Source: Lepidurus packardi
Lineage: Eukaryota; Arthropoda; Branchiopoda; Notostraca; Triopsidae
DNA: 64,000 nucleotides
Assembly (NCBI GenBank): GCA_023053545.1
Contig: JAKZAN010000001.1
Coordinates: 2,004,565 to 2,068,564 of the forward strand
Direction of reading: 5' to 3'
Under the pieces are notes generated by a model that was not told where the DNA came from, ran no database searches, and saw nothing but the letters and a program-made list of their open reading frames with translations. Shown piece by piece: positions 49,201 to 60,484 of this stretch. The position numbers and the translations under genes are program-made. How positions within the stretch are numbered: the stretch's first letter is position 1; each line of letters begins with the position of its first letter.

Positions 49201-52200
49201 TTACGTTCCTTAAGTTAAATCAGAACTGATTTTTCGTAATTTTCTCGATTATTTTCAGCTGTTTTGTTTGAAGAAGCGATTATGTTGGGAGTAGAGAATG
49301 ATACGGTGCTCTATTCTTGCGAAAGCCAATTCCCGTGTTCATTACCCTACTGCGTGCTGGAAAGAACGGTAAATATTTTTCTAATATTTTTCATGAAATT
49401 TAATAATTTTATATTCTAACGATTTTGTAAAACATAAAAGCAACATTTTGAAATAAAAACTGTAAGCAAATATTTTTTAGAGTCAAGTGTATTTGCATCA
49501 TATTCTGAGACAGCTGATTTGTCGCAACTTGGGCTTCCATGCGTGGGAGATTGCGAGAAGTTGTACCTCGTTGTCTTATTTTCCTCATGCGTTAGAGTTG
49601 CTGCTTCATGAGGTAAGAGTTCCAGAAATAAGGCTAATTATTTATATTAAGATAAATATTTTAATTTTTAGAGCTTAATTATTAATCGATTTTGGGGTTT
49701 CTTTCTGAATGTAGGTGCTCGAAGAGGAAGCCACGTCCAAAGATCCTATTCCTGATGCATTACTACCCAGCGTGCTAGAATTCATTCAGGAATTTCCCGT
49801 GTATTTGGACACCATTGTTCAATGCGCCCGAAAAACAGAAGTAGCCTTGTGGCCCTATTTGTTTGGTGCAACAGCCAATCCGCGAACGTTGTTCCAGCGG
49901 TGCTTGGATTCCAAATTGCTGGACACGGCAGCGTCCTATTTATTAATTTTGCAGGTAATGTCAACGTGTTTCTGTATTCTTCTTGTTTATTTTATTTGTT
50001 TGTTTTGTTAAATGTACTCGTAATCTTCCTTTAGAATTTAGAACCTTTAACTGTTAGTCGACAGTATGCCACCATGCTGTTGGATACGGCGCTAGACTGT
50101 AACCAATGGGAATTGGCCAAAGACCTGGTGCGCTTTTTACGAGCCATAGGTAACATAATATATTTTTTGCTTAGTTTATTCATATCTGTTTGTCGTGTGT
50201 TCCTTCCAGATCCCAAGGATGTGGAATCTCCACGCCCTTTTCTCTTCCACAACAAATACGGCATGAGTCCGCAGACTCCACCTGTCACGTCCAACGAAGA
50301 AGATTTGAGTTTCGTGCTCGGATCCATGCACGTGCGTACTTAAAAAAATCTTCATTTTATTATCATAAGATTCTTATTTTATACATTTGTTTATTAACAG
50401 GTGCCTCGGGGAAGAAGTACTAGCACCGTGAGTGGGCCCAAAACTCCTTCCATGGAAACCCAGCAGGTGCACAGGGAAGTGGTTCGGTGTGCGAGTGACG
50501 GTAAAACCCCTCCTGCACCCAGTCCAAGTGCTGTAACGCCTACTCCAGATCCAAAGACCGCCGTGGTACGAAAAAAATCTGCGCCGAATCTCATGTCGCC
50601 CCCAGTGAGTGGTCTAAGTGCCATTGTTGTGCCTAATGGTGGTTTAGCTGGGCCAACTGCTGAAGAACTCTTCCTAGACGTTATTTTGCAGCGACATTGC
50701 AGAAGACTGCTTTCCGCGGGCCGGTTACGTGACTTGGGCCATATGGCCGCCCATCTAGATGCACCTCTAGTGGCTTGGTTGCATAAAGAACGCTATAGAG
50801 CAGCCAAATTGGAGGATTGCGTCTGGGGTGTGAAAACAATGCATGCAGACTTTAGTTGGCCCTACCCGACTTTACCTGTCAGCTACCCGAACCGGCGGCT
50901 ATCCGCTTCCAGTAGGTCGAATTGAAACTTTTCATTTTAAAAATTTAAGAACCCCGATTTGATTATTAAGTACAAAAAAGATATACAATTTCATGCTTGT
51001 ATGTATTGTGTTTTTCTATACGATGTAGATCGTGGGACTAGTTTGGAAGATAAGACCTTCGCCGCTTTGGAAGTCGATGTAACCCATACTTCTGGGGCGT
51101 TCCCGGTACCACTACTGCTGCGTAATACGCAGTCTACAGTAATGGCAGATTCGGGCTATTTGTCCAATAACGAGCTCAGTTCCGGCGAAGGATTGTTGGG
51201 TTTCAGCAATGGACACAAGCCTTGGCATATGGTTGAAGCGCAGCTTGCTCCATTGGTCAATACGGGTAATTCGTGTCGTTTCTCTATCTATTGTTATTTA
51301 GATAATTTAGATAAAATTATTAGTAGTATAAGAAAAAGTCTCCTTAAACACATTTTAACTTTTGCGCCAATAGTGGAAGAAGCGAGCTTTGTGAGCGAGG
51401 ATAGTTCGGTTTGGGGCGAAGACAGGACTGAGAACGATCAATGGAGTGAATCCTTGTCTAGTTTGCAGTATTTAGCATCCGAAGTCGATTCCCTTTCCTT
51501 GTCTGCTGATGTCTCCAACAGTGGCCCTTCTTTACCTGAAGTACAATTAAGGTAACCTAGTAACAGGAATTGATTGTATTTATTGGTTGTCCTATACTTT
51601 TGTTTAATAATATTCTCGTTTCCTTTTTAAGATACCTCTTGCAGGTATTTGTCGAGGCGGAATGCATGGATTGGGCGCTGGTACTGGCCGTAGTATTGCG
51701 AGACGCTATGGCAGTCCTACGACTGGTCAATTTGGCTAAAAGTTTGGCAATAGGACCAGGTGGAGCACCAAGTGTTGCAGGACCGCCTTCTTTACCCATG
51801 GAAGCTGCTACGCGTCTGCGCGATTCCCTTCTAGCGTTGGCGCATTGGGCAGATACTGACTGGTATATCAAATTTTCTTCCGTTTATATTTTAGTTGAAA
51901 TTAGATTTAGCCCTCGATCTTTTTTATTATTCCTGGAGATTTTTAGACAATTTAGTTTTTTAGATGAAGATTATTGATTATTTTTATTTGTAGTTTGTAA
52001 TAATAGTTATTATTATTTTATATAAATTGTGTATTATCTTTGTAGTCCTGGCTATCGCCCGTTTGTGAGTGCCATCTACGCCCAGATTTCCATTTTAACC
52101 AAGTTAATGCTGGGGAAGATTTCGCCGGTACCTGTGCCTCGAGTGTCTCCGTTGCCATCACCAGTTGTGCATACTAGCACTGCCTTGCCATCTTCCTCAG

Positions 52201-52343
52201 TAGTGGTTAACAAAGTCGGAGTCACTTCGGTCTTAAGTCGTGTTGATGAAACCGAAGAAGAAAGAAAACTTAGCGAAGGTGAGGAGTCGGCACAAACTTT
52301 CAACACCGATGAGGGTGCTCGTACCGGATGCGTTATTTCTTAA
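46220..52343 (+). CDS. RIC1: RIC1 homologue, subunit of the RIC1-RGP1 Rab6 exchange factor
   Basis: RIC1 with RGP1 activates RAB6A at the Golgi and supports retrograde transport. Twenty-two exons join in phase: 46220-46360, 46421-46528, 46599-46751, 46797-46974, 47046-47179, 47269-47357, 47408-47681, 47737-47850, 47913-48107, 48187-48556, 48623-48858, 48925-49162, 49259-49368, 49481-49612, 49715-49954, 50035-50149, 50210-50331, 50401-50911, 51029-51265, 51374-51551, 51632-51862 and 52046-52343. The product is 1467 residues (human about 1423). It opens [10 protein letters not shown], has WD40-like beta-propeller segments ([30 protein letters not shown]), the RIC1 core ([45 protein letters not shown]) and a Ser/Pro-rich linker (50401-50640). 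The C-terminus ends GARTGCVIS. Family assignment comes from these conserved blocks; the Ser/Pro-rich linker and C-terminus are poorly conserved. Confidence 0.93.
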
Positions 52344-52934
52344 GGCTGAATTCATTCCGATGATATATTGGTTCTTTTTTTCTTGGGAAAGGAGTTTCAA
52401 AAAACAATTCTCGCAGATTTTAAATAGTCGCAGTTAGGGGTGAAACGAGAATAATGAGGACACAAGAGACACCGTTGTAATTTGTCTAGTAGAAGAACAA
52501 GAAAAAAATCTTTTAGACCAGCGAAAAAGGCGAAAACGACTGTTGTGTGTGCCTTAGATGGATTTCCATCTGTCTTCTCAACATTGATACATTTTCCTAA
52601 AGTGCGTGTAGAAGTATTGTACAGCAACTGGTCCTTCGCTATACCTTGTAGAATGTAGACTAATACTCAACCCACCTGTGGCTAGCAATAATTGATGGTG
52701 ATTATTTCCCTCCCCATCCCTTTGACTTCTAGAATCCAGAGTTGGGTTCGTATGACCCAAAACTGATAAAGAGCTAAAAATTACATAGAAAAACAATATT
52801 CAATAGATTATGTATTATTTTAGGGTGGTTTCAGTGCTAGTAAGTAAGGTGTTATGTACAGGACTAGGGGAAAGGTGAAATCAAAGTCAAGGGTGAGGTC
52901 TTTCTGTACAGTTCAAGGCCACCTTGACCAGTTC
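52344..52934. other. convergent 3' UTRs of RIC1 and MOB3
   Basis: This is a 590-bp non-coding stretch between two converging stop codons. No repeat or RNA gene is recognised. Confidence 0.6.
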
Positions 52935-53935
52935 TTAGCGAGCAGCTTGACTGTGATAGGCCGAATCGGGGTCGTTGCAGATACGTGACGTCATATCTAC
53001 CAAAGGCTCGAACTCCCGCTCACTCACGAGATCAAATTCACGTACAAAGTAATAAAAATGTTTGTAGCACGTATTGACGTGTGCTTCCTACGAAAATTCA
53101 TGAAAAATCAGTTCATTGGTCAGAAAACATTTCATTTAAGTTTAAATGATTTGCTTACAGCTCCAATAGCGACAATGCGATCAAAGTGATGGATGTAGAC
53201 ATGAACAAAAACGCGAAACAACCGAGTTAAAATCTTTTTGCATGTACTTTGGAAAGTTTTCGGAAACGGAACGTCTACAACCAAGGTAATATTAGCGTAT
53301 TGTAATTAATTGCTAAACTCGTGAAGTAGGAATAGTTACCCATGGTAACAGGGAAAATATTGTCATTGTTAATTTGAGATTCGGCCCAATCCATGAGTAA
53401 TGAGATGTATTGGGGGGCTGGTAACGCAGTGGGCTTCTTGTACTTGTGTCCATCTGCCCATAAGTATTCGAATTTAGGTCCTCCTGACATGGTGGGGCAA
53501 GTGCTTTCCGCACAGTAATCACTCACTGTCCCATAAATCAAGTTGATCCGGTTAAAGAAGTCTACGACTACAACAAAATATTAAAAATGCATGCTTGGAA
53601 AACAATTATAATATATTTACCATGAACAGCAGTCCAATCATTCATGTTTTCGCCAGGCGGTAATTGTACTACCGATCGCAAATTAATGCCAGAGCAAAGG
53701 GAAGCTTGGGCTTGCTTATGTAGGGAGTATTTTAAGGTCCCAGGTTCGAAACGTTTTTTAGGTCGGAAAGTCTGTAGGGAAAACAGGAAAATACAGCGGA
53801 AACTGCGGTTACTTGTACTTTTAACATGATATGATAAGGATAGAACGGTACAAAAGAACGAAAATTGTCAATTATACGATCCTTGTGAGTTACCTTTCCT
53901 TTCTGAAAGAAATCCACAAATCCGCTTAGAGCCAT
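52935..53935 (-). CDS. MOB3: MOB3 family kinase adaptor
   Basis: MOB proteins are small zinc-binding adaptors of NDR/LATS or MST kinases. Five exons join in phase: 53935-53894, 53771-53621, 53567-53340, 53274-53159 and 53087-52935, giving 229 residues (human MOB3 about 217). Diagnostic MOB3 segments are [67 protein letters not shown] and [15 protein letters not shown]. Zinc ligands are a Cys pair (DYCAESTC) and a His pair (HVYIHH). The C-terminal tail ([13 protein letters not shown]) extends beyond the MOB core. The gene starts about 500 bp from RpL32 on the opposite strand. Confidence 0.95.
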
Positions 53936-54239
53936 CTTTAACTATGTGACACAGCAAGGTTCAGAAGAATATCAACACATCACTTTTTTAACGTCCAAAC
54001 CAAAATAAGCACCTTGAAACGTCAAACTAGACGCAAATCTCACAACGTAAGCCAAGGGGACCATGGCAACAAGCATACATTGATGCCAGTCTACACTCTT
54101 AGCTTTTTAAAAAGCTAGTTTTTTTATTAAATATCTTATCTATTTTATTTTTAATTATATTATATAATTGTGATGTAAAGAAGTTATATCAAGACAAGTA
54201 TTTAAGTTATCTTACCTCGTAGACTATGCGACAACGCTG

Positions 54240-54279
54240 TTTTCTTTCTGTTTATGTTGTTGTGAGGTTACTTCTGGTA
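54240..54279 (+). other. probable non-coding first exon of RpL32
   Basis: A pyrimidine-rich TOP-like stretch (TTTTCTTTCTG, 54240-54250) precedes the donor CTG|GTAAGAATT near 54279, and an acceptor (GTGTTATAG) lies just before the coding exon. This is the usual arrangement of ribosomal protein genes. The exact start is a guess. Confidence 0.45.
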
Positions 54280-54437
54280 AGAATTATTCTTCACATTTAT
54301 CCATAAATATTCCGTTCATCCTTGCTTATTTAATCATTATACGTGAACCTTTCGTCATTTCACATTATTTCTAAATAATTGAGCATCAGATTCACTAAAT
54401 TAAGTGGGTGTTATAGGATCATCAGTAAACTCACGAC

Positions 54438-54898
54438 ATGGCCATCCGACCTACCAAGAAGCCGACGATTGTCAAAAAGAGGACAAAGCTCTTCACTCGC
54501 CATCAGAGTGATCGCTATGTTAAAGTCCGAGTAAGTATTTTCGATGTATTTTATAGGCTACTGGCTAATTATGTTGAAATTACTAGCGAAGCTGGAGAAA
54601 GCCCAAAGGTATTGACAACCGAGTGCGCAGGAAGTTCAAGGGCCAGTTCTTGATGCCAAACATTGGTTACGGTAGCTCTAAATCTACCCGTCATTTACTG
54701 CCCAATGGATTTAAGAAAGTTTTGGTCCACAACCTGAAAGAGTTGGAGCTCCTGATGATGCAAAACCGTACGTTTTGCGCTGAAATCGCTCACAACATTT
54801 CTTCTCGCAAGCGCAAATCCATGGTAGAGCGAGCAAAGCAATTGTCCATCAAGATTACCAATCCCAATGCTCGTCTTCGTAGCGAAGAAAACGAGTAG
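54438..54898 (+). CDS. RpL32: 60S ribosomal protein L32 (eL32)
   Basis: This is a component of the large ribosomal subunit. Two exons, 54438-54530 and 54587-54898, encode 134 residues (human 135). The protein begins [17 protein letters not shown], continues [11 protein letters not shown], and after the intron [35 protein letters not shown] and [18 protein letters not shown], ending [10 protein letters not shown], which is invariant in the family. AATAAA lies at 55045-55050. Length and both termini agree with the family. Confidence 0.98.
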
Positions 54899-55194
54899 TG
54901 GCTTCATTTGTATGAGTTTTAAATACAGAACGAGTACAGGTGACTTCCATATCTCAGTTCGTATAGTCTTGCATGGTTCGATTAACTAATAAGTTGTATT
55001 TTCTTTAATTACATTGCAGAACCAGTGTAGTATAATCTAAGGGTAATAAAATATACTCCCACAATCAAAGCATCGAATACGCAAAAATATACAAGGGTTT
55101 GAAAAATTCGTCCATTTCCGAGATGGCTCTAGTTCAACGGAATGTAGACTTGTATTACGCATATTCGAACTCGCTTTTAGCAACAGTAGGCCTA

Positions 55195-55836
55195 CAATGG
55201 TACCTCGCATAACGAACGCAATCCGTTCCAGGACGGCGTTCGTTATGCGGGACTCCGTTTCCTAAACGTTACTATGGGAATAATTTTGATCCGAGCCCGG
55301 TCCAAAATCGCGAAAAAAGCGTAATTTTGCATTATAGCACTGTGGATGCTCAAACCGTACTCTAGCTTTCTCACAAATTATTTTGTGAGTGGTTTGTCTT
55401 TCGTTAACCCAAACTAACAACAACCTCTCAATTTCATCACTAGTCGATTTTCGTCACTAAACACATTCTTGAGACTCCTTTGACCACCTTAGCTTTCATG
55501 ATTGATTCTCTATTAGCTTAAATTTCCTATGGTTGACTTGATCACTCCGTATTCAGCTGCAAGATCAACAACTCTTTTTTGCCTATGATTTCTTGCTTAT
55601 TTCAATAGTAAGTGCATACTCAATAGTAATAGTATACTCTTCAGACTTACAGACTTCTTCAGGTGGCATCTTGACAACACAAAAAAAACACTGAAAGTTT
55701 CCACAAATTTCAAATGTAAAAATTGTAGCGTGCGACTCGTAATGCGGGACCGCGTTCATTATGCGGAAGATTTTCCCGCTCTTTCGTGATGCGGAACGTT
55801 CGTTATGCGAGGCGTTCATTGTGCGAGGCACCACTG
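55195..55836 (-). mobile_element. Tigger/pogo-type (Tc1-mariner superfamily) element, degenerate
   Basis: The ends CAATGGTACCTCGCATAACG and (reverse complement) CAGTGGTGCCTCGCACAATG form terminal inverted repeats, flanked by TA on each side (55193-55194 and 55837-55838), as expected for Tc1-mariner insertion. Read on the minus strand, the interior encodes broken pieces of a CENP-B-like DNA-binding domain (DLAAEYGVIKSTIGNLS; LLLVWVNERQTTHKIICEKA) separated by stops and frame changes. The 642-bp length is too short for an intact element, so this is a dead internal-deletion copy. It lies between the convergent RpL32 and SLC17 genes. Confidence 0.88.
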
Positions 55837-56014
55837 TATAAGTAAAATTGAATGATCTCCGAATTTCTCAGTAAAAACTGATAGTGAATAGTCTTGAGTT
55901 ATATACATTTTAAATATTAAGTATATTCGATATAGGATATTCCAGAAATCTATGATAAAAATTAATGGACAAATAATACGTGTTTAAGACAATTCGCCAA
56001 ATTATAAATCATTA

Positions 56015-58163
56015 TTACAACGGAGCGTTATTTTTCTTCGTTTCTTTCTCTTGCAGTGAATTCTTGATTTCGTATACATCCATAGCCCAGGGTTGCTTCT
56101 CGCTGCTACCAAAGAGCCCGTAAGCCAAAACTCCAAGCATGTAAATAGCCCCGGAGATGTAAAATACTGTCAGCCATTGCTCCCGCTTTCCATCTTTGGT
56201 CAAATAAGCTACCAATAAGGGCGAAACGAAACCCGGAATGGTGCCCAAGGTGTTCGAAATGCCCATGAGTACTCCAGAATACTGCGGAGCCATATCCATC
56301 TGCGTTAACATAAAACCACCCATAATAGCCAATTCCGCCCCTGCCTGGCTAATTGCAATCAACACCGCAGCCAAATAACGCATGTCAGGGGTCAACTGTC
56401 CCACTAAGAACATACACACGGCCGGGATTGCAAACCCTGTAATTTACATAAAAAGAAAAGAAAAACTAGATATTGCAGATATAAATTTCTTTAGTTTTTA
56501 CCAATCGTATTGAAAATCTTGCGTAAATGCGTAGTCGAGCATAAATTCCGTTGTCTTAGCGCATCAAAGGCTTTTCCTGCCATCAAGTGAACAACTAGCG
56601 CTGCTGCATAGGGCATTGCCGATAAAAGTCCATTCTAGAGCCCATAAGTACCGAAATAAGCACGAACTGAACAACGAAAAAATGGAAAATCACTTTAGTT
56701 CTGTTTTACCTGTGTGATATCGAAATCCAGGGCTTCTTTCATGTACATAGGCAGGTTAATGACTAATGTGTAAAACCCCCAGTTAAGGCAGAAATGGGTT
56801 ACATTAACAGCTTGAACTGGGACTGACTTCAAAATTTTACACCAAGGCACCCTTAAATGCTGCGAAAAGTTAAAGAGGAAGAAGTTATGATAATGGCACC
56901 TTAGGTCTCGTGAATTAAAGCTTTACTTTATTTCCCGAAGTCGGAAGCATTGCATACGGATTCAGATATTCCTGCTCTGTCCTAGAAATCCTTGGATGTA
57001 AACTAGGATTATCGTAAATAAGCCAATAGGCTCCCAAACACCAAAGCGCCCCTAAAATTCCTGACAAAACATAGATAAATTAATAAAATACACGAAAATA
57101 TGCATAAGAAGGGAGTAGATTTAAATACCTGAAACATAGAAAATCGAAGGCCATCCACCAGCAAATCCGTATTGGCACAATAAACTGGCCGACGGGAAAG
57201 TCAAGGAGCTGGCTATCGTGAAACCCGCAAAAGCCACGCCCAGTAGCGTTCCTCTCTCCGCTGGGGACGCCCATCGGCTGAACAGCGTATTAAACGCAGG
57301 TAGCGATAGCCCCTACAAATCAAAATAAATTATCAAGAAAGCACGTAAATTACGGATAATCAGAGTTTAACTTACCGAAGCCAGGCCCATCAAGACTCTC
57401 ACAATCAAAAAAGCAGTGGCATTGGCTTGGGCAACAGGTGGCGTCACAAGCGTTAAAAGGCTCATACTTCCCAAGCCAATAAGCAAAAGGAGCTTGCCCC
57501 CGCCCACTCGGTCACTAATCCAGCCTCCCAAAATTTGTGGCACAATATAACCGTAATAAAAGGCCCCCAAGATCCCTCCTTGTGTTTCTTTATCCCATGA
57601 TAAATTATCCTAAAACGAAACCAAAAATGGAGCTTTAGAGTAAACAATGAAACAAGACAATTGAACTTCCTAATAAAATACTTGACACAAATAATTAAGA
57701 AATTTTCAAAATTAAATTTCTTTTTAACGTATTAAAATAGTATACTTCTTTCCGGGTGTAATTCGAATTGCCTTTCGGAAAATCATCCGTAATGGAACTA
57801 TTAACAAACTTCGGTTGAACCATGCAGACCATCGCGAAACTCAGATTTATCCGCATCATAAAAAGCAGCAACGTAGCAAGAAGACACATCATGGCGAGCA
57901 GCAGACGACAGGAACCCCATAACGGTGCTAACCATGTCCACAGAAATAAAATTTTAAAAAAATCATGAGTATAACTTGGAATAAAAAGTTAGATAATATA
58001 CAATAAAGAACTTACGAATTACGCAAAGACTGTCGTTCGTTATTGTCGAAATTTTCCGCAGGGCCACTTGATCGTCGTCTTCTTCTTCGTCAGCCATTTG
58101 CAGCTGCTCTGAATACTTCATGCTCTGCATCTTTTGACACAGCCGGGGAAACTGCATCCTCAT
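56015..58163 (-). CDS. SLC17 family (sialin / phosphate cotransporter-like) MFS transporter
   Basis: SLC17 proteins are major facilitator carriers of organic anions. Eight exons join in phase: 58163-58016, 57927-57746, 57609-57376, 57312-57129, 57060-56927, 56859-56710, 56634-56502 and 56436-56015, giving up to 528 residues. If MADEEEDD (58097) is the true start, the length is 506, near sialin's 495. An in-frame TGA precedes the first ATG. Recognisable elements are an acidic N-terminus, TM1 with MRINLSFAMV (conserved Arg), TM2 QGGILGAFYYGYIVPQILGG, DRVGGGKLLLLIG, FYTLVINLPMYMKEAL and the signature MAPQYSGVLMGISNTLGTIPG. The motif normally reading R-x-L-E-G-L-G-E-G is RVLMGLASG here, losing both acidic residues. 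Substrate cannot be inferred. Confidence 0.9.
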
Positions 58164-59463
58164 CACGATTTCTCATCCTACATCTTGGCCTCCAGCTTTG
58201 GCAACCAGGGCAACTCCCAATTCTTCTACTTTTGTTCCTCATATGCAAATGAATCCAAAGCCTCAGGTACATAACGCTCTCTTATTCTCACCTCATTTCC
58301 AAAGTTAAGTCTTCGAGGAACTAAAAGCTGGAAGCAACGACCGCTCTCGAAATCCCCCTTCCCTTCCCAATAACAACCCTCAAAATGCCCCCCCAAAACG
58401 AAAGTCACGGTTTAGCATACAGCACAACGAAATCCAATGTATTGGTTGAATCAAATCCACTCATTGGTTGAATCAAATTCCTTATAAGATCTATCGATAC
58501 AGTCCATTATAATCATGTGGGGTATTTTTTTGTGTCTTTTGTTTTCTAGAATACAGAAATTACACGTCAAAACTGTCCTTTTTTTATGACCACGCTACCC
58601 ACTTTATACAAACTAATCCCCCACCCACCCCCTTTTGGATAGACATGTTAAGATCCTCGTTACGATTATTTTTACACGAGCTCAAAACAAAACAGTATCG
58701 TTTGATAACACCTGCAAACTACAAAATTGCCCCTCCCACCCCATCCTGGTAGCATAAGCCGCGCTTTCTCGTGGATTTTCAACCTCTTCCACTGTTTTCA
58801 AAATTAAGCTAAAGACAATTATCAGAAGAATCTAGCAACTCCGGCGATTTTTTTTCTTTTTGTGTGTGTGTTTTGCCTGGCACCGATGGGTAGGTAGGTA
58901 AAATGAAGCCACGATACTCGCCAATGAAAATCGCGCTATTTACATGCAGTTAAAGCTTCTTTCACCCCCTCTTTCTTTTTATAAAAAAAGGGGAAAAAAG
59001 AAAAGTTTCTTCATGAGAAACAAATTGACATTGGCAGTGCGGTAAGAATCTTCAGCCGAGACAGACTACGACGCCCATATGGATATCGAGTGGGCGTGGT
59101 CTTCCTTTCTTCAATTCTTGTTGATAACGTATCCAACTGTGAGGTTGCGAGAGGCGCGTCCCGTTCGCCGCAATCGATCTATGCGGAAGCAAAACAGACA
59201 AATTCAGACCACAAAAGTTTCACATCCAAGAAATTCTCAGCTAAAAAAGATTCAAAAAAAAAATCGGCGGGAGCCTTGCGTTAGGTGCCATGCTTGCTGG
59301 TGGGAAAGAGAGATACAGATGTGAAGGTGGTAAGTTCCACGAAGATTTCGGTTGTTAGTCAAAAACGTTTTTCTTTCGCGAGCGGTTAGTTGAAGTGTCA
59401 TGTTAGCGCCAAATATCGGGTTTCTTGTAGGAGTTTTGGAGAAAAGGTCGGACGTTGGTTCTC
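58164..59463 (-). other. SLC17 upstream region and tropomodulin distal 3' UTR
   Basis: No coding exon is recognised. The stretch includes short A/T and G runs and a GT-repeat near 58860. An in-phase acceptor near 59297 would give an undistinguished tail and was not accepted as a fourth tropomodulin end. Confidence 0.5.
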
Positions 59464-59504
59464 TTACGAATGGGCGGGGCCAGCTCCACGCCGTTCCAGA
59501 CGTT
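59464..59504 (-). CDS. tmod: tropomodulin alternative terminal exon c
   Basis: Acceptor CCTACCAG gives a phase-1 exon in the correct frame. It encodes a short basic tail KRLERRGAGPAHS and TAA; the total would be 357 residues. The basic start resembles the RKRR stretch near the C-terminus of vertebrate tropomodulins. The exon is short, so chance cannot be excluded. Confidence 0.55.
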
Positions 59505-59953
59505 CTGGTAGGAAAAAAATAAGATAAACAAGACACAACACATGGGTGACGTCACGAAAGGGACACTAAAAACCAAAATCTTTTACCTAAAAGGCCCTTT
59601 TTCCCCAAAATAAATTAGCGAAATTAAAATCAAAACCAAAGTAAACCGAAAAAGCAACAAACAAGGAATTCAATTAACAAAACCGAAATCTCATCCGACA
59701 GGAAGCACAGTCAGCCCACATAACAAAGAAAAAAAATAACTTTGGTAAGAAGGAATATAGAAAGGTTCTGGGTGGGGATGTGGGTAGGGGGCGTTGCTAG
59801 AAGAAGTACAGAGTAGAAGAGTAAGATTATAATTAACAAGGCACACGGTCCAGAAAAAGGCGGTACCTGATGGGCATAGGCGGGGCGGGAGCTACTATTT
59901 TTTTTTTTTATTTTTTGGCTTTTCTTTTTTGAGAAATTTGTGGAGAAATTGGC

Positions 59954-60024
59954 TTAAAAGAGGCGTTTCCGGCGTAGGTTGTTAAAAAGTCGTACGCCCA
60001 CTGCGAGCTTGACGGCCTTGCGGG
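59954..60024 (-). CDS. tmod: tropomodulin alternative terminal exon b
   Basis: Acceptor GTTGCAG gives a phase-1 exon in the correct frame after the shared exon ending ...LDR. It encodes a basic tail starting TRKAVKLAVGVRLFNN and ending RRKRLF, then TAA; the total would be 367 residues. AATAAA on the minus strand (59907-59912) lies about 45 bases downstream, as expected for a real 3' end. Confidence 0.65.
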
Positions 60025-60484
60025 CTGCAACGATCCCCAAAAGACCAGCCGAAAGAAAAACAGGGTGGGTGGTAAACAAACATAACAACAAACCACGTAA
60101 GTGTTCGTTCTATTTTTTTTGGTTCATTTCGTTCGCTAACCTAATCAATTGTACACCATAACAGAAAAAAAACAGGAACCGCAGGAAAGGGGGGTAAATA
60201 ATAGGGATAAAAGGACGGACGAATTTTTTGTCTCTCTCCAACTAAATCAGAATCTCGACTACTTTTTATACACTAATCTTCCAAAAGAAAACAAAAGAGT
60301 AGACAAAGTGGGGTATGACTTAGTGTTTGGAATACGTAAGTGCAAGGACTACGCCCAATATAGGCGCCACAATGCATGAAAAAGGGAGGACCAAAAAAGG
60401 GGGCGTCAGCCTACGTTGTCACACCAACTCGTGGGAGGGGCATTTGCAACGTACTAGGATGAATGGGCAGGGCTTAACGAGTTT

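Noticed and set aside
59252-59300. Fourth tropomodulin terminal exon from the acceptor near 59297
   Set aside because: It keeps phase but encodes an undistinguished tail ending in a phenylalanine run from a poly(A) tract; it is too likely to be chance.
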